From Nocardia aurea (lineage in GTDB: Bacteria; Actinomycetota; Actinomycetes; Mycobacteriales; Mycobacteriaceae): a DNA stretch of 64,000 nt. This document shows, one piece after another, positions 32,763-41,317 of this stretch; within the stretch, counting starts at the first letter, position 1, and every line of letters begins with the position of its first letter. The translations under genes and the position numbers were made by a program. The notes beneath the pieces were generated by a model. That model was not told where the DNA came from, did not search any database, and was given only the letters and a program-made list of their open reading frames with translations. The stretch covers positions 1 to 64,000 of the forward strand of contig NZ_QCYJ01000116.1 of NCBI RefSeq assembly GCF_003123685.1, read 5' to 3'.

Positions 32763-33779
32763 ATGTGGTACGTGATAGACGCCGCGGAACCGGATCGGGC
32801 GATCAGGCAGGTGCCGGAGGAGCGGACGGCGCGCGAGCGCTCGCTGCACCGGCTGGTGCGGCCGGGGTCGCTGTCCACGGTCGCGAGTTCGGTGGTGGCG
32901 CAGGCCATCGAGAGCAACGAGAGCTGCGATCGCGAGGTCCTGGTGCGGGGGGAACGGCGGGATGTGCACGCCGAGCCGGTGCCGGGGCCGGACGGGACGC
33001 CGCTGGCCGTGCGGTTGTGGGTCGGCAGGCGGCGGCGTGATCCCGCGCCCGGTATCGACGCCTTCCTCTGGCACGGCAGACAGTGGACGGTGCTGGCGGA
33101 CGGGACGGGCGGGACGGTCCTGCCGCCCGGGCATCCACGGCTGCACGGCGCGTGGTTCCTGTCGCGGATCATCGAATGCGAGGAGCGCGACCGGCTGATG
33201 ACGGCGGCGCTGGACTCGCGGCCGGGGACCAGGTGGCAGGGCGCCATGCAGGTGCGTACTCCGGACGAGCGCAGCGCCAGGGTGTTCGGATTCTTCCGCC
33301 ACCACGGGCCCGATGTCCTGCGGGGACTGCTGCTCCAGGTCGAGCCCGCGCGTGAACCCGGCCTGATCGCGCCGACCTACCGTGATGACGCCGCCGTCGC
33401 GCTGCTCGGCGGCACCACCGCGCTGATCGATGCCGAGACCATGCAGATCATCGAATGGCTGACGCCGCCGCTCGGCGACATCGCGTGGCGTCATCATCCC
33501 GCGTCCAAGGGCACCGATCCGTCGGGCGCGGGTGACTTCGATCTGGCGACCACCCATCTGATCCACCCCGACGACATCGGGATCTATCTGACGGCGCTGC
33601 GATCACTGGTGGAGAACCGGGTGGATCGGGCGCGCGGGGTGGTGCGATTGCTCACGTTGTCGCGGGGCTGGCAGCCGGTCGAACTGTCCTGTGTCCGGCT
33701 TCCGCACGGCCCGTCGCGGTTCCTGACCTGTCTGATCCGGCCGGTCGGGCCGGACACGCCGTCGGGCTTGATCGAATAG
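32763..33779 (+). CDS. DUF5593 (GAF/PAS-like) protein
   Basis: 338 aa, ATG preceded by GAGGGG. It begins 'MWYVIDAAEPDRAIRQVPEE' and contains 'NSVV/SSVVAQAIESNESCDREVLVR' and 'GIDAFLWHGRQWTVLADGTG', a pattern I know from DUF5593 proteins of Nocardia and Mycobacterium. The C-terminal half includes a PAS/GAF-like 'RLLTLSRGWQPVELSCVRLP'. No DNA-binding or enzymatic domain is visible. It is presumably a cytosolic sensor or regulatory protein; function unknown. Confidence 0.65.
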   Translation: MWYVIDAAEPDRAIRQVPEERTARERSLHRLVRPGSLSTVASSVVAQAIESNESCDREVLVRGERRDVHAEPVPGPDGTPLAVRLWVGRRRRDPAPGIDAFLWHGRQWTVLADGTGGTVLPPGHPRLHGAWFLSRIIECEERDRLMTAALDSRPGTRWQGAMQVRTPDERSARVFGFFRHHGPDVLRGLLLQVEPAREPGLIAPTYRDDAAVALLGGTTALIDAETMQIIEWLTPPLGDIAWRHHPASKGTDPSGAGDFDLATTHLIHPDDIGIYLTALRSLVENRVDRARGVVRLLTLSRGWQPVELSCVRLPHGPSRFLTCLIRPVGPDTPSGLIE

Positions 33780-34083
33780 CGGTGAGTCTGCTCGGGGCGA
33801 TTTTCGGAGCGTGTGTTCGCTGTGACGGCACCTCCCGGGATTGCCCCGCGATTGCGAACCCCGTGCGGGGTCGGCGTGCCGGTTCGGCGCGCCCGGCGAA
33901 GGGCGGCCGCGCAGCCCGGGTGCAAGCCCCCTTGGCGGACATCCGTCCAGTTCAAACCGGGTGCGTGCGCGGGAACCCGGCGGCCGAGGTGATCGTTTTC
34001 CGTCCGGCCGTGTTGATAGCATGGCCTTTCTGTCCGACCGGATGCGGGCGTCGCCCCCGGATATATCTCGAAAGAGTCTTTTC
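33780..34083. other. Intergenic, nothing recognised
   Basis: 304 bases between the DUF5593 gene and the GyrI-like pair. An in-frame ATG at 34021 could extend the next gene by 21 residues, but those residues do not look like the family. No hairpin or RNA motif stood out. Confidence 0.4.
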
Positions 34084-34527
34084 ATGCAGTTTGAAATCGT
34101 CGAGCGGGACGAGACGTGGGTTGCCGGGTTACCGGTGCGCAGCCCGAAACGTGCGCTCGGAGAATTGCGTGACCAGGACCTCGAGGCCGCTTGGGCCGCG
34201 GTGCTGCATCAGGATCTGGGCGGCCCGCTCGCGAGTGCGTATACCGATTACAGCGGCGAACTCGGCACTTACCACACCCAGATCGTCGGATATCAGTGCG
34301 CGACGTTCGAGGAAGTCACGCGCGGTCACCTCGTGGCACTGCTTCGGGGCGGCTCCTATGCCCGCTTCTCTTCGGTCGGTAACTTTCCGCAGGTGATGAC
34401 CGACCTGTGGACGCAGATCGCCTATGCCGAGGAGCACAACCAGATCAAACGCACCTATACGGGTGATTTCGAGTGTTATCCGCACGCCTACAAAATCGAT
34501 CTGTATCTGGCGGTAGATCCCCGATGA
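34084..34527 (+). CDS. GyrI-like effector-binding protein, first of tandem pair
   Basis: 147 aa from ATG 34084. The SHS2/BmrR-type ligand-binding fold is suggested by 'MQFEIVERDETWVAGLPVRS' at the start (cf. 'V...VAGL'), 'RGHLVALLRGGSYARFSSVG' and 'MTDLWTQIAYAEEHNQIKRT' then 'YKIDLYLAV' at the end. These stand-alone effector-binding domains bind small cationic or lipophilic ligands, or inhibit partners such as gyrase. It overlaps the second copy by ATGA, so both are made together. No DNA-binding domain. Confidence 0.7.
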   Translation: MQFEIVERDETWVAGLPVRSPKRALGELRDQDLEAAWAAVLHQDLGGPLASAYTDYSGELGTYHTQIVGYQCATFEEVTRGHLVALLRGGSYARFSSVGNFPQVMTDLWTQIAYAEEHNQIKRTYTGDFECYPHAYKIDLYLAVDPR

Positions 34528-34958
34528 GCTATGCGATCGTTGTCCGCAACGAGGCGATCTACGGTGGGCTGGTCGTTCCGCGGGTGCGTCCGAGCTTCAA
34601 GGTCAGCAACAGCGATCTGATCGAATTCCTCAAGGATCGGCTGCGCGACCGGGCGGCGACCTCCCAGCCGCTGTTCACCGTCTACGTGCCCGATCCCGCG
34701 GGAAACTACAACGCGCTGGTGTGTTTCGAGTACCGCGCGCCGCAGGCGGCCCCGGTGGGCGACCTCCTGGTCCGGGTGCCCAAGGGTGTCTACGCCCGCT
34801 TCGAGCCGAACGGCGACTACCACGATCCGGTCGAGGACGTCTGGGCGCAGGTGGACGACGCGACGGCCTCGGCCGAGATCACCCGCGCCTACCGCGAGGA
34901 AATAGAGATCTGGCGCGGGCCGGAGTCGGTCGAACTCTTCATTTCCATCCTGGTTTGA
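34524..34958 (+). CDS. GyrI-like effector-binding protein, second of tandem pair
   Basis: 144 aa from ATG 34524, overlapping the previous stop. It has the same order of elements as its neighbour: 'AIVVRNEAIYGGLVVPRVRP', 'GDLLVRVPKGVYARFEPNGD', 'VEDVWAQVDDATASAEITRA' and 'ESVELFISILV'. The shared 'YARF-S/EP-x-G' loop shows that the two are paralogues that have diverged widely. They may form a heterodimer. Ligand unknown. Confidence 0.7.
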   Translation: MSYAIVVRNEAIYGGLVVPRVRPSFKVSNSDLIEFLKDRLRDRAATSQPLFTVYVPDPAGNYNALVCFEYRAPQAAPVGDLLVRVPKGVYARFEPNGDYHDPVEDVWAQVDDATASAEITRAYREEIEIWRGPESVELFISILV

Positions 34959-35208
34959 TAGCCCGCTAATTGCGATGAGGGAACCAACTGGTCTTTTCGT
35001 TGCGAATCGTATTGGTTGTCGGGGTCCTGAACTGCGGTAACTCGGGCGATTTCGCGATGTTTCCGGAAGGTTAGCCGGATGCCTGGTGAATTCTCGTGGG
35101 ATGGCGGATACTGCCCTAGGCGACTCTGCCGCCCGAACGAATCCGGGGGCCGTGTTCGCCGGATGGGGTATGAACGACCGTGCGCGAGCGCGGAGCAACG
35201 GAGTAGGA

Positions 35209-35988
35209 ATGCCGATGACTGTCGAAGCGATTGCAGTCGTTCCGGAAGACGCCCTCGGCGCGGGAATCCCGCGATTCCGTGACGAGCAATCCGGATACAC
35301 ATTCTTTGTCGCCGCTCCCGCCGCGTGTCCTACCTTGTGGAATCGCTATCTGAACGGGGCGCACGAGGTCTACCGCCAATTCGGCGTCGAACCCGCGCTC
35401 GAATTCGAGCGGACGAGCGACGGCGCCTCGACGGCGCTGTTCTTCCTCGGTCTGGATCCGGCGGGCGAGGCGGTCGCCGGTGTCCGGATCCAGGGCAGGT
35501 ACACCCATGTCGACGAGGTCCGCGGCGTCGCCGACTGGGACGGGCGTCGCGGCTCCGTGGAACTGCGGCGCATGGTCGCCGACCGCATTCCCGAGGGCGT
35601 GGTCGAGGCCAAGGGCGCCTGGGTGGCGCGGGACTCGCCGCACCGATCCGCACTCGGCGATGTGGTCTCGCGCGCCGTGCTGCACGGCGCGCTGCTGCTG
35701 GACGCCCGCTTCGGATTCGCCACCGTCGCCACCTTCACGGTGCCTCGGCATCGGGCCAGCGGGGCCGTGCGCGCCGCGCACATTCCGTCGGTGCCCTACC
35801 CGGACGCGCGCTACCGGACCGTCCCGATCTGGTGGGACACCCGCACTTATCGTGCGTTCGCGGATCGGTCGCAGAGCGCGCGGATCCGCGCCGAGACCCG
35901 CGCGCTCGCCGAGGCCGACCATTCCTACTTCGCCCCGCCGCCGGGCAGCGAGCGGGCCGCACAGGGGCGGGACGGCCATGGGCGATGA
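35209..35988 (+). CDS. Hypothetical protein, GNAT/N-acyltransferase-like, in c-di-GMP operon
   Basis: 259 aa; ATG 35209 or 35215 both lie behind GGAGTAGGA. It contains 'YTFFVAAPAACPTLWNRYLN', 'AGVRIQGRYTHVDEVRGVAD' and 'GSVELRRMVADRIPEGVVEA', reminiscent of the N-acyl amino acid synthase/GNAT group that ranks sender strains by 'RY' and 'VELRR' motifs. It overlaps the Rv1355c-like gene by 11 bases and is thus translationally coupled to it. I treat the acyltransferase link as tentative. Confidence 0.6.
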   Translation: MPMTVEAIAVVPEDALGAGIPRFRDEQSGYTFFVAAPAACPTLWNRYLNGAHEVYRQFGVEPALEFERTSDGASTALFFLGLDPAGEAVAGVRIQGRYTHVDEVRGVADWDGRRGSVELRRMVADRIPEGVVEAKGAWVARDSPHRSALGDVVSRAVLHGALLLDARFGFATVATFTVPRHRASGAVRAAHIPSVPYPDARYRTVPIWWDTRTYRAFADRSQSARIRAETRALAEADHSYFAPPPGSERAAQGRDGHGR

Positions 35989-38119
35989 TCCCGCCCGAGT
36001 GTCGGACCATCGCCCGCTGATCCTGGACGAGGCCGACCCGGCGCACGCGAGAACCCTCGCCGAATTGCGCGACCTGCCGCATATCGAGCACATCGACCTG
36101 CGGGAACCGCTGCGCGCCGAGTTCGACCGCCTCGCGGGCGCCGCGGGGTCGGTCGCCGATCCGGACGCGCAACGGTGGATCTACTACCCGTGGCGTCGCG
36201 CCCTGGTCGGACTTCCCGGTCCGGATGTCTTCCGCGCGGTGCGGCTCGATCGCAATCGCAACAAACTGACCCGCGCCGAACAGGACCGGCTGGCCACCTC
36301 GACGATCGGCGTGGTCGGTCAGAGCGTCGGACACGCGATCGCCTACCTGCTCGCGCTGGAGGGCGTGGTCGGCACGCTGCGGCTGGCCGACCTGGACGAC
36401 ATCGAACTGTCGAATCTGAATCGGGTGCCCGGCACGGTATTCGACATCGGCGTCAACAAGGCTGTCGTCACGGCGCGCAAGATCGCCGAACTCGACCCCT
36501 ACCTGCCGGTCGAGATCTTCGAGACCGGTCTGGACGCCGATTCCGTCGACGCGTTCCTCGCCGGATTGTCGATCGTCGTCGAGGAATGCGATTCGCTCGA
36601 CATGAAACTGGTGATCCGCGAGGCGGCGGCGACGCACCGCGTTCCGCTGCTGATGGAAACCAGCGACCGCGGCCTGCTCGATGTCGAGCGCTTCGACCTC
36701 GAACCGGATCGGGAGCCCTTCCACGGTCTGCTCGGCGGGGTGCGCGCGGCCGATCTGCGCGGCCTCTCCGCGCAGGACAAGGCCCCGTTCGTGGTGCGGC
36801 TGCTCGGGGCTCGCGGCCTGTCGGCGCGAATGGCGGCGAGCATGGTCGAGGTCGGCGAGACGCTGTCGAGCTGGCCGCAGCTGGGCAGCGATGTCATGCA
36901 CGGGGCGGCGAGCGTGGTGGCGGCGGCCAGGCGGATCGGGCTCGGCCGGAAACTGCCGTCGGGGCGTATCAGGATCGATGTGGACGACTGTCTCGACGAT
37001 CTGGCCGAGCCCGTGCCCGAGGGCGAGCCGGTCTGGGACGATCCGCCCGAGCCCGCACCGGCCGTCGATCCGATCGGCGCGATCATGACCGCCGCCCAGC
37101 GAGCGCCCTCCGGCGGCAATTCCCAGCCGTGGCGGCTACGGGCCGATGCCTGCGCGCTCCGGATCGAACTCGCGCCGGAAGCGTCATCGGCGATGGATAT
37201 CGGATTCCGCGGCAGCGCGGTCGCGCTCGGCGCCGCGCTGTACAACGCGCGGACCGCCGCGGCGGCGCACGGACTGCTGGGGCCGCACCGATTCGTCGAA
37301 CAGGACGCGGGCGTCGTGCTGACCGGAGTGCTGACGCTGGGCGACGGCGACGATCCGGTGCTGGCCGCGGACTACCCGGCGGTACTCACCCGCGCGACCG
37401 ATCGCGCACCCGGCACCGGCGCGGCGATACCGGACGCGGTCCTGGCCGCGCTGAACGCCGTCGCCGTCGACTCGGGAGCGAACCTGCGCGCGCTCACCGA
37501 CCGCGACGATCTGGCGCTGGCCGCGACACTGTGCGGCGAATCGGACCGGGTGCGCTATCTGACCCCGCGGACGCACGCGGAGATGATGGACGAGGTGCGC
37601 TGGCCCGAGGACGATCCCGACGTCGGCATCGACGCGCGCGGCCTGGCGCTGACACCGAAGGAGTGGGCGGGTTTCGAGATAGCGCGCCGCGCCGATGTGA
37701 TGGCGCAGTTGCGGTCGTGGGACGGCGGCGCGGCACTGGGCGCGTACACCAGGGATCGGGTGCGCACCGGATCGGCACTCGTCGCGGTCACCTTCGGCGC
37801 GGCGGATTCCCGTCTCGAGGGCTACGCGAGGGCGGGTACGGCGGTGTCACGGGTGTGGATCGAGGCGCAGCGGCACGGTCTGGCGGTGCAACCGATCTCG
37901 CCGATGTACCTCTACGCGCGAAGTTCTGGTGAACTCGCCGCGATTTCCCCCGACTACGTGGATACACTAGCGTCACTTCAGAGCCGTTTCCTGAACCTAC
38001 TGGGAGTGCCGGGGCATGAGATCATGGCATTGGTTCTGCGCTTGAGTTACCCGGCCGCCGACACTGCCCCGGTGCGGAGCAGGCGGCGTCCGCTGCCGGG
38101 CGTGGACAGCCGTAGTTAG
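35978..38119 (+). CDS. Rv1355c-like fusion: ThiF/E1-like adenylyltransferase plus nitroreductase-like domain
   Basis: 713 aa, close to the mycobacterial Rv1355c (MoeY) length. Residues ~95-330 are an E1/ThiF-like Rossmann domain: 'STIGVVGQSVGHAIAYLLAL', 'LRLADLDDIELSNLNRVPGT' and 'NKAVVTARKIAELDPYLPVE'. The C-terminal part is nitroreductase-like: 'IMTAAQRAPSGGNSQPWRLR' and the late 'AVQPISPMYLYAR'. The E1 Zn-Cys pairs and catalytic Cys are not seen. The role is unknown; a link to cofactor or peptide modification is only family-based. It precedes the GGDEF-EAL gene by 16 bases, the same pairing as Rv1355c/Rv1354c. Confidence 0.8.
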   Translation: MGDDPARVSDHRPLILDEADPAHARTLAELRDLPHIEHIDLREPLRAEFDRLAGAAGSVADPDAQRWIYYPWRRALVGLPGPDVFRAVRLDRNRNKLTRAEQDRLATSTIGVVGQSVGHAIAYLLALEGVVGTLRLADLDDIELSNLNRVPGTVFDIGVNKAVVTARKIAELDPYLPVEIFETGLDADSVDAFLAGLSIVVEECDSLDMKLVIREAAATHRVPLLMETSDRGLLDVERFDLEPDREPFHGLLGGVRAADLRGLSAQDKAPFVVRLLGARGLSARMAASMVEVGETLSSWPQLGSDVMHGAASVVAAARRIGLGRKLPSGRIRIDVDDCLDDLAEPVPEGEPVWDDPPEPAPAVDPIGAIMTAAQRAPSGGNSQPWRLRADACALRIELAPEASSAMDIGFRGSAVALGAALYNARTAAAAHGLLGPHRFVEQDAGVVLTGVLTLGDGDDPVLAADYPAVLTRATDRAPGTGAAIPDAVLAALNAVAVDSGANLRALTDRDDLALAATLCGESDRVRYLTPRTHAEMMDEVRWPEDDPDVGIDARGLALTPKEWAGFEIARRADVMAQLRSWDGGAALGAYTRDRVRTGSALVAVTFGAADSRLEGYARAGTAVSRVWIEAQRHGLAVQPISPMYLYARSSGELAAISPDYVDTLASLQSRFLNLLGVPGHEIMALVLRLSYPAADTAPVRSRRRPLPGVDSRS

Positions 38120-38135
38120 CGCGATCGGAGACAAA

Positions 38136-40004
38136 GTGCCTCGGCGGACACTCGACTCACTGGTGACCCAGGTCGCCTCCGAGCTGATGGGTGTGGACGC
38201 CACGACCATGGTGGCGGCTACCGAACGCGTGCTCGCCCAGCTGGTCGAATACTTCGACGTCGATTTCAGCTACGTGCGTCATACCGACCGTGAACGGCGA
38301 GCGACGATCCTGGTCGCCGAATGGCCGCACCGCCAGCAGGTGCCCGATCCCGATCCGCTCGGCATCATCTACTTCGAGAGCGCCGACGGCGTGTTCCGTC
38401 AGCTCGAACATTCGACCGAACCGGTGCTGGCCAGGCCGACCCCCGAATTCGCCGACTACCAGGAGACGGTGCGGCGCGCCTCGGGCATTCCGCAGGTCAC
38501 CTCGGCCGCCATGCCGCTGCTCTCGCGCGGCGAGTCGACCGGGGTGCTCGGGTTCATCAAAGAGGGCGACCGCGAGTGGAGCACCAGGGAACTCAATGTG
38601 CTCAAGGCCATCGCGGCGCTGTTCGCCCAGCTCCAAGCGCGGGTCGTCGCCGAGGAGCGGTTGCGCTACATCGCGCTGCACGACGACCTGACCGGGCTGG
38701 CCAACCGTCGCGCCCTGCTCGAACACATGGAAGAGCGTCTGCGCGCGGGCTCCCCGGGACCGGTCGCCGCCTTCTTCCTCGACCTGGACCGGCTCAAGGC
38801 GCTCAACGATTTTCTCGGACACACCGCGGGCGACAATTTCATCAGGACGCTGTCGTCGCGGCTGCGTGAGCATCTGGACCCCAACGACATGATCGCCCGT
38901 CTCGGCGGCGACGAATTCGTCATCGTGCCCGCCAAGCCGATGGACGCGGTCGCCGCGGAATACGAGGCGGCGCGGATCCAGCAGTTGATCGGCAGGCGGG
39001 TGACCGTCGGCGGTGAATCGGTCAGCCGTGGGGCCAGCGTCGGCGTCGCGGTCGGCATTCCCGGCGAGACCACCGTCGCCGACGTGCTGCGTCGGGCCGA
39101 TCACGCCCTGCTGTCGGCCAAATCCGGGGGCGGCAACGGCGTCGCGGTCTTCACCGACGCCATGCGCGCGCAATTCGAACTCCAGGACGATGTCGAGCTG
39201 AATCTGCGCGGCGCGGTCTCCGACGGTTCCCTGCTCCTGCACTACCAGCCCGAGGTGGATCTGCGCACCGGCCGGATCGTCGCGCTGGAGGCGCTGGTGC
39301 GCTGGATGCATCCGACCAGGGGACTGCTACCCCCGGCCGCTTTCGTCACCGTCGCCGAGGCCACCAATCTGGCCGGTGAGCTGGGGCGCTGGGTGATCAG
39401 GTCGGCGTGCGCGCAGTTCGCGGAATGGCGGCGGCGCGGGCTGGCGGGCAATGTGGTCATGCGGATCAACGTCTCGCCGGTGCAGTTGGTCAGCCTGGAT
39501 TTCGTCGAGCGCATCGAGGACATCCTGCGGCTGTTCGGCATCGACGGCAGTTCGGTCTGCCTGGAGATCACCGAACACGTCGTCGTCCAGGATCTGGCGC
39601 GCACACAGGTCACCCTGCGCGGACTCAAACGCATGGGCGTGCAGATCGCCATCGACGATTTCGGCACCGGCTACAGCTCGCTGTCCCATCTCAAGGCGCT
39701 TCCGGTCGACGCGGTGAAGATCGATCGCGGCTTCGTGCAGCGGCTCGGCGCGAGCACCGACGATCTGGCGATCGTGAAATCCATCATCGGCCTGGCGGGA
39801 TCGTTCGGTCTCGGCGTCGTCGGCGAGGGTGTCGAAACCGCCGTCGCCGCGCGCACCCTCGTCGGTCTGGGCTGCTATCGGGCGCAGGGTTTCCTCATCG
39901 CCCGGCCGATGCCCGCCGAGCAGGTGGAGGAACATCTGGCGCTCGGCCGGATTCCGCTGGACCTGGATCTGCCGCGCGTCGGGCGCACCCAGACCGCGCG
40001 CTGA
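38136..40004 (+). CDS. Bifunctional c-di-GMP cyclase/phosphodiesterase, GAF-GGDEF-EAL (Rv1354c-like)
   Basis: 622 aa, GTG start after GGAG. Residues ~20-165 form a GAF sensor, GGDEF is intact at 257-261 ('RLGGDEFVIV'), and EAL at 385-387 ('ALEALVRWMHP'). The EAL catalytic set is complete: 'INVSP', 'CLEITEH', 'IAIDDFGTGYSSLSHL', 'VKIDRGF' and 'GEGVET'. The inhibitory I-site R-x-x-D expected nine residues before GGDEF reads D-P-N-D, so product feedback is probably absent. Length and neighbour match Rv1354c of M. tuberculosis. It should make and degrade c-di-GMP, with the GAF domain setting the balance. Confidence 0.92.
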   Translation: MPRRTLDSLVTQVASELMGVDATTMVAATERVLAQLVEYFDVDFSYVRHTDRERRATILVAEWPHRQQVPDPDPLGIIYFESADGVFRQLEHSTEPVLARPTPEFADYQETVRRASGIPQVTSAAMPLLSRGESTGVLGFIKEGDREWSTRELNVLKAIAALFAQLQARVVAEERLRYIALHDDLTGLANRRALLEHMEERLRAGSPGPVAAFFLDLDRLKALNDFLGHTAGDNFIRTLSSRLREHLDPNDMIARLGGDEFVIVPAKPMDAVAAEYEAARIQQLIGRRVTVGGESVSRGASVGVAVGIPGETTVADVLRRADHALLSAKSGGGNGVAVFTDAMRAQFELQDDVELNLRGAVSDGSLLLHYQPEVDLRTGRIVALEALVRWMHPTRGLLPPAAFVTVAEATNLAGELGRWVIRSACAQFAEWRRRGLAGNVVMRINVSPVQLVSLDFVERIEDILRLFGIDGSSVCLEITEHVVVQDLARTQVTLRGLKRMGVQIAIDDFGTGYSSLSHLKALPVDAVKIDRGFVQRLGASTDDLAIVKSIIGLAGSFGLGVVGEGVETAVAARTLVGLGCYRAQGFLIARPMPAEQVEEHLALGRIPLDLDLPRVGRTQTAR

Positions 40005-40094
40005 ACCACGGTTTCGCGCGTTCTTCCCCAGCTGTTCACGCCCCGTTGAGCGCTACAGTCCCCGGGGTAACGGTGTCGGGGCGACGATCGGCTG

Positions 40095-41222
40095 GTGCGC
40101 ATCGTGCAGCTGGCGAACTTCTACGGTCCGCGGTCCGGTGGTCTGCGCACCGCGCTGCACCATCTCGGCGAGGGATATGTGGCGGCGGGACACGAGGTCG
40201 TCCTGATCGTGCCCGGTCCGCGTCGTGACGAAGAGGTGCTGCCGACCGGCGCGGTGCGAATAACCCTGCCCGCGCTGGCAATCCCGTGGACCGGCGGCTA
40301 CCGCGCGGCCGATCCGCGCCGGGTGGCCGATGTGCTGGCCGGGCTCGCCCCCGACGTCCTCGAGGTCTCCGACCGGCTGACGCTGCGCGGTTTCGGACGG
40401 TGGGCCCGCCGCCGCGGCGTGGCGAGTGTGATGATCTCGCACGAAAGGCTCGACCGCCTGCTCGGTCAGGTGATGCCCGGTTCGCTCGCGCGGCGGTGCG
40501 CCGACATCGCCAACCGCCGCACCGCCGAAGAATACGACATCGTCGTCTGCACAACGGAATTCGCGCGGGCCGAATTCCTGCGGATCGGTGCGGCGAACGC
40601 GGAACTGGTACCGCTCGGGGTGGATCTCGATCTGTTCAGCCCGCGCAGGCGCGACGATCGGCTGCGCGCGGACCTCGGTGTCGGCGCTCATCCGCTCCTG
40701 GTGCACTGCGGACGCCTCTCGGTGGAGAAACGGGTGGACCGCAGCATCGAGGCGGTCGGCGAACTGCGCAAGGACGGTGTGGCGGCGCGACTGGTCGTCG
40801 CGGGGGACGGGCCGCGTCGCGAGGCACTCGAACGCAGGGCGCGGAGTCTGCCCGCGTTGCCGGACGGATCGCCCGCCGTGCACTTCACCGGATTCATCTC
40901 CGATCGCACCATGGTGGCGAAACTCCTGGCGACCGCGGATGTCTCGCTCGCGCCGGGCCCGCACGAGACCTTCGGGCTCGCCGCGCTGGAGGCATTGGCC
41001 GCGGGCACCCCGGTGGTCGCGAGTCGTTCCTCGGCGCTGGTCGACATCGTCACGGCCGAATGCGGCGCGGTCGCCGCCGATCACCCGTCGGCCTTCGCGC
41101 ACGCGGTCACCGACGTGCTCGCGCTGCCCACGGTGGGGCGGCGACGGGCCGCGCGAATCCGCGCCGAACAGTTCACCTGGCCGCGTGCGGTGGCGGGCAT
41201 GCTCGACGTCCTCGGTCGGTGA
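40095..41222 (+). CDS. mgtA: GDP-mannose-dependent alpha-mannosyltransferase MgtA
   Basis: 375 aa GT4 enzyme, GTG start. It begins 'MRIVQLANFYGPRSGGLRTA', then 'GHEVVLIVPGPRRDEEVLPT', 'GVDLDLFSPRRRDDRLRADL', the donor-site 'GRLSVEKRVDRSIEAVGEL' and E-x7-E in 'PHETFGLAALEALAAGTPVV'. I recognise this as MgtA (Rv0557), which adds mannose from GDP-mannose to a glucuronosyl glycolipid in mycolic-acid bacteria. It acts at the cytosolic face. It is followed by an SDR gene about 95 bases later. Confidence 0.82.
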   Translation: MRIVQLANFYGPRSGGLRTALHHLGEGYVAAGHEVVLIVPGPRRDEEVLPTGAVRITLPALAIPWTGGYRAADPRRVADVLAGLAPDVLEVSDRLTLRGFGRWARRRGVASVMISHERLDRLLGQVMPGSLARRCADIANRRTAEEYDIVVCTTEFARAEFLRIGAANAELVPLGVDLDLFSPRRRDDRLRADLGVGAHPLLVHCGRLSVEKRVDRSIEAVGELRKDGVAARLVVAGDGPRREALERRARSLPALPDGSPAVHFTGFISDRTMVAKLLATADVSLAPGPHETFGLAALEALAAGTPVVASRSSALVDIVTAECGAVAADHPSAFAHAVTDVLALPTVGRRRAARIRAEQFTWPRAVAGMLDVLGR

Positions 41223-41317
41223 CCTGTCACAGATCGGCCGTAAGGCATGGGCCCTCGCGCGACCGGCCGAGTAGCCTGCGGGGACGAAGCGGGTGGACTC
41301 GAGGACAGGGAGCAGCG

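Noticed and set aside
33841..34083. N-terminal extension of the first GyrI-like gene
   Set aside because: The extra residues are Arg/Pro/Gly-rich and unlike the family; the domain starts right at ATG 34084.
35480..35977. N-terminal extension of the Rv1355c-like frame
   Set aside because: Overlaps the acyltransferase-like gene in another frame and is Arg/Pro/Ser-rich; the GGDEF-linked protein starts at 35978 with the family-length protein.
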